From Betaproteobacteria bacterium (GTDB taxonomy: Bacteria; Pseudomonadota; Gammaproteobacteria; Burkholderiales; Usitatibacteraceae), in NCBI GenBank assembly GCA_016720925.1, contig JADKJR010000012.1, positions 56,768 through 120,767 of the forward strand: a stretch of DNA of 64,000 nt, written 5' to 3'. Each line of letters opens with the position of its first letter. The stretch's first letter is position 1. The translations under genes and the position numbers were made by a program. Positions 44,508 through 54,146 of the stretch are shown here, one piece after another. Under the pieces are notes generated by a model, which had not been told where the DNA came from, made no database searches, and worked only from the letters and a program-made list of their open reading frames with translations.

Positions 44508-47444
44508 TTAGAACTTGGCGTTCAGGTTAAGGAATACACGGCGTCCCAGCGCGTCGTACACTTGCGGAAAGGTATTGCCGTTGCCGAAGATGCTCGGGCC
44601 GGACACGGTGGTGATCGGCGGATCCTTGTCGAACAGGTTGTTGATACCGGCGCGCAAGGTGATCTGCTTCGTGACTGCGTAGGAACCGGCGAGGTCGAAG
44701 TAGTTGCGCGAGCCCAGTGTTTTTTCCACTGACTGTACCGGGCCTGACAGCTTCGGGTTCGAGCTGCTGGTGTCAACATCGACCGAGCCGAAGAAGCGCC
44801 ACGTCAGGGCCAAGTCCCAGTTCCACGGGGTGGTCCAGGTGGCGCGGGTCTTGTTTCTCCACTCCGGGTTCGGCACGCCGCAGTTGTTGCCATACAGGCC
44901 AACGCAGTCATAGTTACCCAGCCCTTTGATTTCCTCGGTTTCTGCCTTGAGGAGGTAAGTCGCCACGGTGTTCACGTTCAGGCTACCGAGATTAGGCAGT
45001 TTGTGGGTGTAGTTGAACCCAAGGTCGATACCCGTTGCGCGTGAGCCACCGATGTTCTGGTTGGTGCCGACGATCCTTGCGGTGTCGAGCAGCCACAAGG
45101 TGCCCAGGCGGTCACGCGTGATCAAGCTGCAAAAGAGCGGGTTGCCGGTTGCAATACACTGCGCCAGCGAGGTGACCGGATTGATGATGCTGATCGTGTC
45201 TTCCACCTTGATGTCAAAGTAGTCGACTGTTGCGCTCAGGTTGGACATCGGCGTAAACACCACGCCAAGCGTATTACTCTTGGCTTTTTCAGGGTTCAGG
45301 TTAGGGTTGCCACCTTGCAAGAAGTTGTACTGACCGGCCGGACTATCCTGAATGTTGCCGTATTGCGCGGCGGTCACACCGGTGCGTGCGCATTGCGCCA
45401 GTGTTGCCGCCGGGGCGGATCCGGCGCAAGGATCGGAGTCGTTGTCGTACAGATTCAAGCCTTGCGCCTGGTACAACTCGATCAGGTTGGCGGCACGAAC
45501 GGCCTTCTGGTAGCTGGCGCGCAATCTGACTTGCTTGGTCGGTGACCACTCAACACCAAACCCGTAGGTATTGGTCTTGACGCCGGTGGTGTAGTCGGAA
45601 TTGCGGTAGCTGGCGTTTGCGCTGAGCAATTCGGCAAACGACGCACCCTCAAGGATTGGCACGCGTACTTCGGCGTAAATATCCTTCACGGTGAACTTGC
45701 CGTTCAGTCCCGGTGTCGGGCCACCTGAACCAGACAGGCTGCCTGTTTGGGTCAGGGAATCGGTCTGCAGATCCAGTTTTTCCGTGCGGCGCTCAATACC
45801 GACGGCGACGGCTACACCGTTCTTGGAGGTTGGCAACTTGATGCCATACGTGCCCAGATCGGAAGAAATGCTGCCGCCCTGAACCATCTGTTCGGTGCCG
45901 CCGGTACGAATACCGGGCGCCTGCAGATAATTCAACTGTGCCGATGTGATCTTGCCCAGTTGCCATGGGTTGTACGGCACGCAACTCGTATCGGCGCCGG
46001 TCGTCGCGACGCGGCAAGTTGCCACGCCGTTGACGTTTACCACATCCAGCGCGTTGTCGATACGGGCGTTTTCGAAGTAGTTTTTCTCGGTTTGCTGGTA
46101 AATAACCTTCGCGGTTTGCATGAAGGCGTCATATGACCAGTTGCCGACATCACCCTTGACGCCCACCACGGTACGGAATGACGTATTGCGGAACTCGGAC
46201 TGGCGTCCGCCACCTTCGACGTTACGACGTTGAACCACTACGTCGGTCGTGTCACCCGCCTGATTGAGACCCAATGCGGTTTTCCAGGAAGAAGAGAGCA
46301 GGGGATTGTCAAACGCGATTGTAGCGATCGAGCCGAAAACGCCACCAGGTGCAATCTGCGCGATGCTGCGGTAGTCGGTAAAGGCAAATTCGGAATAAAG
46401 CTTGACGTCAGGCAGGAAATCATAATTGGCCGACGCGTTGGCGTTATAGCGCTCCGAAGGGCGTTGAAAGTGGTTGGCCGGGCCGAAGTTGTACTGGTCC
46501 AGCGCATTCGAGAAAATACGCGCCGTGCCATTGGAGTCACCGTTCGTATACACCTTGCCGGTGGTCAGGTTGGTGATGCGGGTGGTCGCGTTCGTGCCCG
46601 AACCGCCGCAGCTGAAAACTGAACCGGAAGCGGCCAGCGAGCAGGCGCTGAAATCACGTTCCGACTGCAGGAGCGCCTGTTCTTTCTTGTAGCCGAAGTA
46701 CACGGTCGCATTGCCTTTGCCGTTGCCGAAGTTGCCGCCCATGAGGACGTTGGCGTCAAAAATCCGCCCATCGTCGCTCTTGTCGCCTGGCACGGCGAAT
46801 TCTTTCGGGTTGGTCGCGGCACGGCCACGGACAATATCCGCCACACCGGCTGCATTCTGCTGCTGGTGGTTGTAGAAACCGTGATTGACGTCGAACTGCA
46901 CGCCTTCGAACTTGTCGTTCATGATGAAGTTCACCACGCCCGCAACCGCATCCGAACCGTATACCGCGCCGGCGCCGCCAGTCAGGATCTCCACGCGCTT
47001 GATCAGCGGCGAAGGAATCTGGTTCAAGTCAGCCGAGGCCGAATTCGCGCTACCGTAGGGCAGGCGACGGCCATTGACGAGTACCAGGGTACGGGAAGCA
47101 CCGAGGCCGCGCAGGTTGACGGTGGCCGTACCGGTCGCGCCGTTGGCGACGTTGGCGCCCTGGGCCGCGAATACTTGCGGCAGGTTGTTCAGGAAGCTCT
47201 CAGCCGAACGCACACCGTCGACCTTGATGGTCACGGCATCGACCACGGTAACCGGGCTCGCGCCTTCAAGGTTTGGCGGCGGGATACGCGTGCCGGTAAC
47301 TTCAATTTTTTCCGCCTTTTGTTCGACGGGTGCAGCTTGCTGCGCGTAAACAGAATGCGCGGCCATCAGCGACAGTGCGAGGCCGGTGGCAATAACGCTT
47401 TGCTTGCGCGCAAACGTTGAGACCGGGCGCTTATTTTTACTCAT
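44508..47444 (-). CDS. TonB-dependent outer-membrane receptor 1
   Basis: A 978-residue receptor with a signal peptide (ends AAHSVYAQQ), a TonB box-like region (EKIEVTGTRIP), a plug domain (GTATVNLRGLGASRTLVLVNGRRLP and ILTGGAGAVYGSDAVAGVVNF) and a beta barrel ending in Phe (VFLNLNAKF). The size and the EVTGTRI start place it with the large receptors of Xanthomonas and Caulobacter used for sugars, peptides or other nutrients rather than classic siderophore receptors. A perfect AGGAGG lies eight bases before the ATG. The substrate is unknown. Confidence 0.95.
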   Translation of the reverse strand: MSKNKRPVSTFARKQSVIATGLALSLMAAHSVYAQQAAPVEQKAEKIEVTGTRIPPPNLEGASPVTVVDAVTIKVDGVRSAESFLNNLPQVFAAQGANVANGATGTATVNLRGLGASRTLVLVNGRRLPYGSANSASADLNQIPSPLIKRVEILTGGAGAVYGSDAVAGVVNFIMNDKFEGVQFDVNHGFYNHQQQNAAGVADIVRGRAATNPKEFAVPGDKSDDGRIFDANVLMGGNFGNGKGNATVYFGYKKEQALLQSERDFSACSLAASGSVFSCGGSGTNATTRITNLTTGKVYTNGDSNGTARIFSNALDQYNFGPANHFQRPSERYNANASANYDFLPDVKLYSEFAFTDYRSIAQIAPGGVFGSIATIAFDNPLLSSSWKTALGLNQAGDTTDVVVQRRNVEGGGRQSEFRNTSFRTVVGVKGDVGNWSYDAFMQTAKVIYQQTEKNYFENARIDNALDVVNVNGVATCRVATTGADTSCVPYNPWQLGKITSAQLNYLQAPGIRTGGTEQMVQGGSISSDLGTYGIKLPTSKNGVAVAVGIERRTEKLDLQTDSLTQTGSLSGSGGPTPGLNGKFTVKDIYAEVRVPILEGASFAELLSANASYRNSDYTTGVKTNTYGFGVEWSPTKQVRLRASYQKAVRAANLIELYQAQGLNLYDNDSDPCAGSAPAATLAQCARTGVTAAQYGNIQDSPAGQYNFLQGGNPNLNPEKAKSNTLGVVFTPMSNLSATVDYFDIKVEDTISIINPVTSLAQCIATGNPLFCSLITRDRLGTLWLLDTARIVGTNQNIGGSRATGIDLGFNYTHKLPNLGSLNVNTVATYLLKAETEEIKGLGNYDCVGLYGNNCGVPNPEWRNKTRATWTTPWNWDLALTWRFFGSVDVDTSSSNPKLSGPVQSVEKTLGSRNYFDLAGSYAVTKQITLRAGINNLFDKDPPITTVSGPSIFGNGNTFPQVYDALGRRVFLNLNAKF

Positions 47445-47853
47445 ATATGATGCCTCCTAGTTGAAGTGGTGTAACTCAGGCAAACCATTCAAACGATTTC
47501 GGGTAATACGAAAACACACGAAATAACTTCGTGCCGTACGGTTGCTTAAGTAGTGGTTCGGGAAGCCGCCAACCGCTGTTGCCGAGTGAGACATGTCGAC
47601 ATCGGATGGGAACCAAATGAAACAATAGCTTTCCAGTGGACGAAGAATAGCGGCAGTCGCCCTTGAAATCCAACATCGCGTGCCAATTAGTTCGCCAATG
47701 TTGCAATTGTGCAACAGCTTGAAACGGTATTGAAAAATGCAGATGCGGTCGAATCGGCGTCGTCCGCACTTTTTGGTAGCGCTTCCGGCGTGTTGTATGC
47801 GGTAACTCGATGCCGGTTAAGCGCGAAGTCAGCGGGAAACTTCTAATAACTCC
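47445..47853. other. Upstream region of receptor 1
   Basis: About 400 bp without a supported gene; open frames on the minus strand lack similarity. It should contain the receptor promoter, but I see no clear boxes. Confidence 0.45.
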
Positions 47854-47941
47854 CCGTTCGTGCTGAGGTATCGAAGCACACCCAATGCAAGCCATTGATT
47901 CCTTTATGTCAGAATGCCCTTCGATACCTCAGGGCGAACGG
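47854..47941. repeat. Inverted repeat of a second, widespread family
   Basis: Left arm CCGTTCGTGCTGAGGTATCG and right arm CGATACCTCAGGGCGAACGG pair in 21 of 23 positions with a 42-bp spacer. This resembles the CCGTTCG...CTTCGA...CAGGGCGAACGG repeat scattered in many beta- and gammaproteobacterial genomes. Only one copy is in the window. Confidence 0.75.
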
Positions 47942-47970
47942 AAATAGGGTTAATAGAAGTACCCAGCGGA

Positions 47971-48037
47971 AAAACTCAAGCACTGGCGCGCTTTCCAGGC
48001 CGATATCGGCTGGAAAGCCGCGCCGGTGCTTGACTTT
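47971..48037. repeat. Dispersed palindromic repeat, copy 7 (best conserved)
   Basis: A 67-bp palindrome that pairs almost along its whole length: left arm AAAACTCAAGCACTGGCGCG, inner stem CTTTCCAGGCCGAT/ATCGGCTGGAAAG, right arm CGCGCCGGTGCTTGACTTT. It can serve as the reference copy of the family. Confidence 0.9.
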
Positions 48038-48082
48038 CAACCGCCACCACTCCATCGCATTGCCAAATCGCGTCGTTGGTCG

Positions 48083-48113
48083 AAAAAATCCCCGCACGCG
48101 GCGGGGATTTTTT
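48083..48113 (-). terminator. Bidirectional terminator after the S9 peptidase
   Basis: AAAAAATCCCCGC / GCGGGGATTTTTT around a short CACGCG-type loop, 15 bp beyond the peptidase stop. T runs on both strands make it work in either direction. Confidence 0.85.
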
Positions 48114-48128
48114 CCTTCTCAATCGCGT

Positions 48129-50133
48129 TTACTGACCAAACTGGTCTTTCAGGAAGGCGAATATCTGTTTGTAAAGATCGACGTTGTTTTCGAGTTTTCC
48201 GTAGCCGTGCCCTTCATCCTCCTTGAGTACATATCCCTTGACGGGATTGCCGGCGCGCTCAAGTTCATTCTTCATGCGGGAAATCTGCCCGAGTGGTACA
48301 CGGATGTCATCAATACCGGCGTACATGAATACCGGGCGCTTGATCTTGGACGCGTTGGAAGACGGGGGAAATATCGCGCACCGTCTTTGAATCGAAGTCA
48401 TTTTCTCCCAGGATTCCCTTCCAGAACGTTACCGCGGCTTCGCTCGATGCCGTGTCACCCTCCTGAGTGGTCAACTGGTACTTGAAGTCGGTCACTGCCA
48501 ATCCGGCAATTGCGCATTTCCATTTCTCGTTGGAGCGCACCAATGCCTGAAGAGCCGCATAGCCGCCATAGCTCGCGCCGGACATGCACACCTTGTCCGC
48601 CTGCACGAATCCCTGAGCGATGCCCCACTGCAATGCATCCTCGTGATCGTCGGACATTTGCCGCCCAACCGAACCAAAGCCGGCGTAGTAGATCTTCGAA
48701 CCGAAGCCGGGGGTGATGCGGAAGTTTGGCACGATGACCGCATAGCCGCGCGAGGCGAATAGCTGTCCTTCGTTATATCCAAATCCGCTGCCCCAGCGAT
48801 CCGCGCGCACAGACGGGCCGCCATGGATATGCACGACAGTCGGCAGCTTGGTGCCAGGTTTGTAGTCCTTCGGCAGGAAGTAGTAGCCGTCAATCTCAAA
48901 TCCATCGCGCGTCTTGAAGCGGAATGGCCGCTGCTCGACCAGCTTGCCATCGAGCCACGGTTTTGCGGCGCCAATCTCTTCGAGCGTTTTCTTCTTCCTC
49001 GTAGAAGTACCAGCGCGTCGGCCTCGTATCGGAATACGACGAGACGATCAGGCGTTTGCCATCGGGGGTGCGGCTGAAACGATTGATGCGACCGGGCAAC
49101 GTGCGATCCAGCAAAACCTGAATCGACGCATACTTTTCGTCGGTCCAGGTGATCTCCGGCTTGTCCGCCGATACGGAATATCCGATCACTTTTTCGGTTT
49201 CCTGATGGAGAACCGGTCCGCCCGCGTCACCGCCCCCGCATCTGCGCCCATGTCGTAACGCGGATGCTGCGCCAGCAGTTCACCCATCGTCTTGGTATTG
49301 GGGTCAAAGCGATAGACGGCCATGGTATCCCGCCCGCCGTTGTACGCAACCTGCAAGGTCTGGTCATTGGCATCAAAGGCCAGCGGAATCATCACCGGCC
49401 CCTTGTTCGCTTCCGAGCGTGACAGTTCGTACCAGGGTGAATTCTCATCCTTGCGGTAGTAGACGACGGCAGTCAATTTGTCCTTGATGCCTGCAATAAC
49501 CACACGCGGGACGAGTTTGCTGTCCATCAGCCACTCGGACGTCAAATCCGACGGTCGCCCTTGGGTGAGAATCGTGTATTTGCCGGTCTTGATGTTCAGG
49601 CGATAGAGATCCGTTGAGTTGGCCGACGTCATGTTACCGCTTGCAATAATCTCTTCATCATTGCCGGGAATGCGGCGAAAGAAACTCAGGCTGCGATAGA
49701 CATACTGCCCCTTTGCGCGGGTCGCACGCACTGTATCCGATAGCGCGCGATAGTCCTTGCCATCGCGCCCGATGACGAACAGTCCGCCGCCGTCAAATTG
49801 GCCGGCGCCTGTTGGGCTGTTATTCTGGCCCAGGGAATACATGAGGCGGTCATTGCTTATCCAACGGATGCCCTGTACGTCGAAACTATCGTATGTCGTC
49901 AGGACAAATGCTTTCCGTGTCGCAAGGTCGATGACCGAGAGGTTCATCCGGCCCTTGTAGGGCATGGTGACGGCCATATATTTGCCGTCGCGCGAAAGAG
50001 TCGGGCTACCGAGTTGCGGCTGCTTCCAGATATCTTCAATCGACAGCGTTGCCTGGGCGCTTACAGCAAATGCGGCGCTCGCCATGAAAATAGCGCATAG
50101 GAAACGTGCGAGGTTCTTTGTCGCAACTGACAT
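48129..50133 (-). pseudogene. S9 family (prolyl oligopeptidase-like) peptidase, three frame changes
   Basis: The gene reads in four consecutive segments and would give about 668 residues. Breaks are at an A5 run (plus T5, 49190-49194), an A4 run (plus T4, 48987-48990) and a C5 run (plus G5, 48364-48368), each one base off. The first segment has a signal peptide (FAVSAQA) and beta-propeller-like repeats. The catalytic Ser is in GASYGGYAA, the Asp in AGIDDIRVP and the His in EDEGHGYGK, so every triad residue survives. S9 enzymes of this type cleave peptides in the periplasm. Because all breaks are in homopolymers, the gene may be intact in the cell. It lies between two receptor genes. Confidence 0.85.
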
Positions 50134-50304
50134 CACAGAGAATTTGTCCAAAATTTTTACCTTTCCTGGAACGATTGACCAAGTGGACGAAGCCGGAATT
50201 GTGTCCAGCGCGCCTGAAAAAAAACGCAAATCATACTCGTATTCATTACAGCGGTGACGCGAATATGGCATGCGCGCACGGACTGAAACAGAATATGCCG
50301 CCAA

Positions 50305-50336
50305 AACAGAAAAGGGGCCGAAGCCCCTTTTCTGTT
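50305..50336 (-). terminator. Terminator of receptor 2
   Basis: A perfect 14-bp stem AACAGAAAAGGGGC / GCCCCTTTTCTGTT with a CGAA tetraloop, 25 bp past the receptor stop. A strong hairpin; the A/T part of the stem itself replaces the T run. Confidence 0.85.
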
Positions 50337-50361
50337 CTGGTACAACAACCGGGTAACGAGA

Positions 50362-53004
50362 TTACTTGAAGCTGTAAGACGCGCCGATGGAAATAAAGCG
50401 TCCTTTCAGATCGTACAGCGAAGATGCGTAACGCAGCGTGGCATTGCCGTCATACGGCGGCTCTGCATCGCGCAAATTGTTCACTGCTGCCGTCAAGACC
50501 AGATTCTTGAATCCGCCATAGCGCACGAACAAGTCTTGGAAGTCGCTGGAGCCGACGTGAGTTTGTTGAGGTAAAGCGGATGCATACGCTTGATCGTAAC
50601 CAGCAATATGACGATTGGAGAGGCGGACAGTCCAATTGCCGCGCTCCCACTCAGCGGAAATATTGCCACGATAACGCGGGAGATACGCGAAGTCATTGGA
50701 GTCAACCGCCTCGGTCGGATCCTCGCCTTCCGCCAGTACATACTTGTAGCTTTGCATGTAAGAGTAGGCAGCCTTTAGCGTGACTTTGCCGTTCTCTCCG
50801 AAATTGAATCGATGGCTCGCGTCTACATCAAATCCACTGGTCTCCGTTGAAGCAAGGTTGACATATTTCGCGGAGATGGACAGGACGGCGTTGTCGGTCG
50901 GGCTGCGGACAATCTGGCCTGGATAGCGACCAGGATTGTTCAGGATGAATGTGAAGTCATCCACCGAAACAATGTCTTTTTGCTTGATGCGGTAAAAATC
51001 AATTCCAAAGCTGGTGTTCTTCGAAGGTTCCCAGATGGCACCCCAGTTGTAGTTGTCGGAGGTTTCCGGCTTGAGGTTGCCCGCGCCGGTATAAGCTCCG
51101 CTGGTGTTGTAACTCGTACGCAACACGGGATCGGAAATGCCAATAAAGAAAATAGCGCTGGATTTGGAGTTTTCAGGCAGGGTTGGTGCGCGGAAACCTT
51201 TTGAATATGTTGCACGCACCAACAGTTCAGGTGCGACGGTCCATTTGGCACCGATACCCGGCACAGTCTTACTGCCGAAATCACTGTATTTCTCTTGACG
51301 GACCGCAGCCTGGAGTTCCAGATCCCTGAGAAGTTTGCCGTTCAATTCGGCAAATACGGCGGTATTGCGGCGTTCACCGTCGACGGAAACCGAACCTGAG
51401 CCGAAAATGGAGCCATTTCGCGATTGCGCGTCCGGGATGTCGATCATCGACTCTTTGCGCGTCTCGGCACCACCCGCGACGCCGATCGGGCCATTCGCGG
51501 TTTGCATCAATTCCGACGATGCCTTGAAGTCGAGTGATTGCAGTTTCGATGTTGAGACGCGGGTAGTTGTCGTCATCAATCCTTTCACGACGGCGGCATT
51601 GGCCGGGTCATTGCGATTGAAGTAGTTATACGTATTGTTGGTGAGGACGGCGATGGTCGGTGCCGCGCGCAAGACGTTGTAGCCCGTGCGGGTCACTTTA
51701 TTCTTTGCCGATGCTGCGCCAAGTTCCCAATCCCACGTTCCCATCGTGCCTTTCAGACCGGCAAGGAAACGATTGGTGTCGTTCTTGAGATCTGAATCGC
51801 GTCCGCCCACTTCGGTAAACAAGTATTGGAACTGTGCGGCGGTAGGGACGCCATTGAGTTTGTATGCATATGGACTGCTGGCGGGAATCAAGCCCAGTAC
51901 CTGCGCGGGCAGGCCGGTTGCCGGATTGAGATAGGTATTGGCCGTGCCGATAAACGGCGGCTGGAATTTCTGGAACGACTTGCTGGTGCTGAGGCCAATT
52001 TCGGCAAAAGCCTGCATGGTCGGTGTGACGTCCAGCGTACCGCGTGCCAGAACGCCACCGCGCTCGGTGCGAGGATTCAAGCTGTTGAATCGGGCCAGGT
52101 TTTCATAGCAACTGGTGCCACGAGTCGTTGTGAACGGATTGACCGCCGTGACAGGAAGTACTCCAATATTTCCTGTACAGCCCGGCATGGCGATCCGGTT
52201 GGGATTAGGCGCGGCAGCGGCGGCGCCGAAAGGCACGTAAAGCGCAATACTCGTCAGGGCATAATCCCCGGCAATCTGATTGCGGTAGTCTTTGTTCTTC
52301 GAGAAATCGCGATCGCTTTCCAGCAGCAGGTCACGCTTGAAGTAATCGGCGGCCACCAACACATTGTATTTATTGCGACCCAGATCGCCTACACCGGCCG
52401 CCAGGCTGGCCCGGTATTCGTTCGCGCCGCCCTGGGTGGACGTACCACCACCGGCGGAAATATCCAAGCCCTGGAAATCTTTACGCAGGATCACGTTGAT
52501 CACGCCGGCAATGGCATCGGAACCATAAATATGTGATGCGCCCGCTTTCAAGATCTCAATGCGATCGACGGCAGATGACGGAATGGCGTTCACGTCCACA
52601 AACGAGTCGCTGATGTTCTGCGCGAAGCCATATGCCGCCATGCGGCGACCATTGATGAGAACGAGGGTGTTTTTTGCGCCAAGGCCACGCAATGAAATAC
52701 CGCTTGCGCCCGGCGCAAAGCTGTTTACACCGCCCGCTTCGTTGAAGCTGTTGCCCTGGTTGATCGACAATCCGCTCAGCACTTCGGCAATGGTATTCCT
52801 GCCGGTCGCCTGGATTTCTTCCCGGGTGATGATCTGTACGGGAGCGACGGTTTCGGTGTCGACCCGCTTGATGTTTGAGCCCGTTACTTCAATCTTTTCG
52901 ACCTTTTGTGTCGGCGGGGTTTGTGCTTGTGCAAACGCCATCGGCGTCGCGATCAGTGCAGCCAGCAATGCTTGTGGCAGAGCTTTCATTTTGGAATGAG
53001 TCAA
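50362..53004 (-). CDS. TonB-dependent outer-membrane receptor 2
   Basis: An 880-residue receptor with a signal peptide (ends AFAQAQ), TonB-box region KVEKIEVTGSNIKR, plug motifs ISLRGLGAKNTLVLINGRRM and ILKAGASHIYGSDAIAGVIN, and a barrel ending GASYSFK. It is of the same class as receptor 1 but clearly different in the barrel, so it should bind a different ligand. A TTG start is used here because GAGG lies seven bases before it; an ATG five codons in lacks a ribosome site. It is transcribed towards the S9 peptidase. Confidence 0.94.
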   Translation of the reverse strand: MTHSKMKALPQALLAALIATPMAFAQAQTPPTQKVEKIEVTGSNIKRVDTETVAPVQIITREEIQATGRNTIAEVLSGLSINQGNSFNEAGGVNSFAPGASGISLRGLGAKNTLVLINGRRMAAYGFAQNISDSFVDVNAIPSSAVDRIEILKAGASHIYGSDAIAGVINVILRKDFQGLDISAGGGTSTQGGANEYRASLAAGVGDLGRNKYNVLVAADYFKRDLLLESDRDFSKNKDYRNQIAGDYALTSIALYVPFGAAAAAPNPNRIAMPGCTGNIGVLPVTAVNPFTTTRGTSCYENLARFNSLNPRTERGGVLARGTLDVTPTMQAFAEIGLSTSKSFQKFQPPFIGTANTYLNPATGLPAQVLGLIPASSPYAYKLNGVPTAAQFQYLFTEVGGRDSDLKNDTNRFLAGLKGTMGTWDWELGAASAKNKVTRTGYNVLRAAPTIAVLTNNTYNYFNRNDPANAAVVKGLMTTTTRVSTSKLQSLDFKASSELMQTANGPIGVAGGAETRKESMIDIPDAQSRNGSIFGSGSVSVDGERRNTAVFAELNGKLLRDLELQAAVRQEKYSDFGSKTVPGIGAKWTVAPELLVRATYSKGFRAPTLPENSKSSAIFFIGISDPVLRTSYNTSGAYTGAGNLKPETSDNYNWGAIWEPSKNTSFGIDFYRIKQKDIVSVDDFTFILNNPGRYPGQIVRSPTDNAVLSISAKYVNLASTETSGFDVDASHRFNFGENGKVTLKAAYSYMQSYKYVLAEGEDPTEAVDSNDFAYLPRYRGNISAEWERGNWTVRLSNRHIAGYDQAYASALPQQTHVGSSDFQDLFVRYGGFKNLVLTAAVNNLRDAEPPYDGNATLRYASSLYDLKGRFISIGASYSFK

Positions 53005-53458
53005 GTTAGGCCTCGTATTTTTAGGTTGCAGTATTGAGAATTTCGTTATGGACGCGATGCCTTAGTGCACATAGCGTTACAAACCGGGAAAGTTTATCGT
53101 CAAGAGGGCACGCTTGCCACAATAATTGGCGAATGTGGCGTTTTTGCAACAACAATGGCACGCTTCGTCGCAATTTGCCGCCAATGCGGGCCGCAAGTGA
53201 ATCGGACATCTACTGGTACTGGGCTTGCCGTGGTGTGCCTATTCCAAAATCTCGCAAATCCGTCATGTTGGCGCATGCTGGAATCCGGCCTTACGGGATT
53301 TTCAAGCCATTTCACTAGACTTGGCCCAGGCATCACCGCGACGACGTGGGTTGAGAAGTTCCCTTCGAAGGTTTGCTGGCGGCGCGAATAAACGCCAATT
53401 CAGGTGGCTTCTTTCCATTGGTCGTGTTAAAATTTATGGCTGTAAAGAATTGATTTGC
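53005..53458. other. Region between receptor 2 and rimP
   Basis: Divergent region with promoters of both sides. From 53263 to 53346 there is a degenerate inverted repeat that starts CGTCATGTTGGCGCATGCTG and ends GACGACG, similar in style to the widespread CGTCATTCCGGC repeats. No gene is supported. Confidence 0.45.
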
Positions 53459-53459
53459 T

Positions 53460-53480
53460 TGGGCCTCGTGCCCATTTTTT
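53460..53480 (+). terminator. Attenuator-like hairpin before rimP
   Basis: TGGGC, loop CTCGT, GCCCA followed by TTTTTT about 65 bp before the rimP ATG. It lies upstream of the operon, not downstream of a gene, so it may be a leader attenuator for the rimP-nusA-infB operon. Confidence 0.5.
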
Positions 53481-53545
53481 ATTTGTATTAGCGATTTCGA
53501 GCGCCACGGTATGTGGTTGACACGCAGGTTTCTGGGGGATTGGCG

Positions 53546-54079
53546 ATGTCCGGGAATGTTCAGGCAATCGTCGAGTCGACGGTTGGTAGTCTCGGCTATG
53601 AGTTGGTGGATTTTGATCTGAGTGCTCGCGGCTTGTTGCGGGTCTTCATAGACAAAATCGACGGAATCTCAGTCGAAGACTGCGCCAATGTGAGCAATCA
53701 CTTAAGCCGGGTATTCGCGGTTGAAGGAGTCGATTTCGAACGGTTGGAGGTGTCCTCTCCCGGCTTGGATCGATCGCTCAGGAAGTTGCAGGATTTTCAG
53801 CGGTTCGTGGGCTGCAGTGCGAAGGTCAAGCTCAACGCGATGATTGACAGTCGCAAGCGCTTCGAAGGTGTTATTGAGTCGGTGGGCGAGCGCGACATCG
53901 CTTTTCGGATCATTGAAGATCCGGCTAAGCCGGCGGGTCCGGGTACCGGCGCGCCGAAGGTTACGGGCAAGGTATTGGCAAAGTCGAAGGGCAAGCGAAC
54001 GGCAGATCCGGCGAGTGGCAAGTTGATTACCGTTCCGCTTGAAAATGTTGATCGTGCGCGCCTGATTCCGGAATTTTGA
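53546..54079 (+). CDS. rimP: Ribosome maturation factor RimP
   Basis: A 177-residue protein that helps assemble the 30S subunit. Family marks are VESTVGSLGYELVDFDLS, LRVFIDKIDGISVEDCANVS and LEVSSPGLDRSLRK. A central insert rich in Gly, Pro and Lys (PAGPGTGAPKVTGKVLAKSK) is longer than in E. coli. The ATG is favoured over an upstream GTG by the GGGGGA site seven bases before it. It heads the operon with nusA and infB. Confidence 0.95.
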   Translation: MSGNVQAIVESTVGSLGYELVDFDLSARGLLRVFIDKIDGISVEDCANVSNHLSRVFAVEGVDFERLEVSSPGLDRSLRKLQDFQRFVGCSAKVKLNAMIDSRKRFEGVIESVGERDIAFRIIEDPAKPAGPGTGAPKVTGKVLAKSKGKRTADPASGKLITVPLENVDRARLIPEF

Positions 54080-54146
54080 AATAATCACAAGTTGCCGTCT
54101 TCTTCGTAAAAGAAATAAAGCGAATTGACGCAGGAGTTACAGAAAA

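Noticed and set aside
48129..50133. Lasso-peptide biosynthesis locus
   Set aside because: The S9 peptidase beside TonB receptors recalls isopeptidase loci, but no precursor peptide, B/C maturation genes or transporter is visible.
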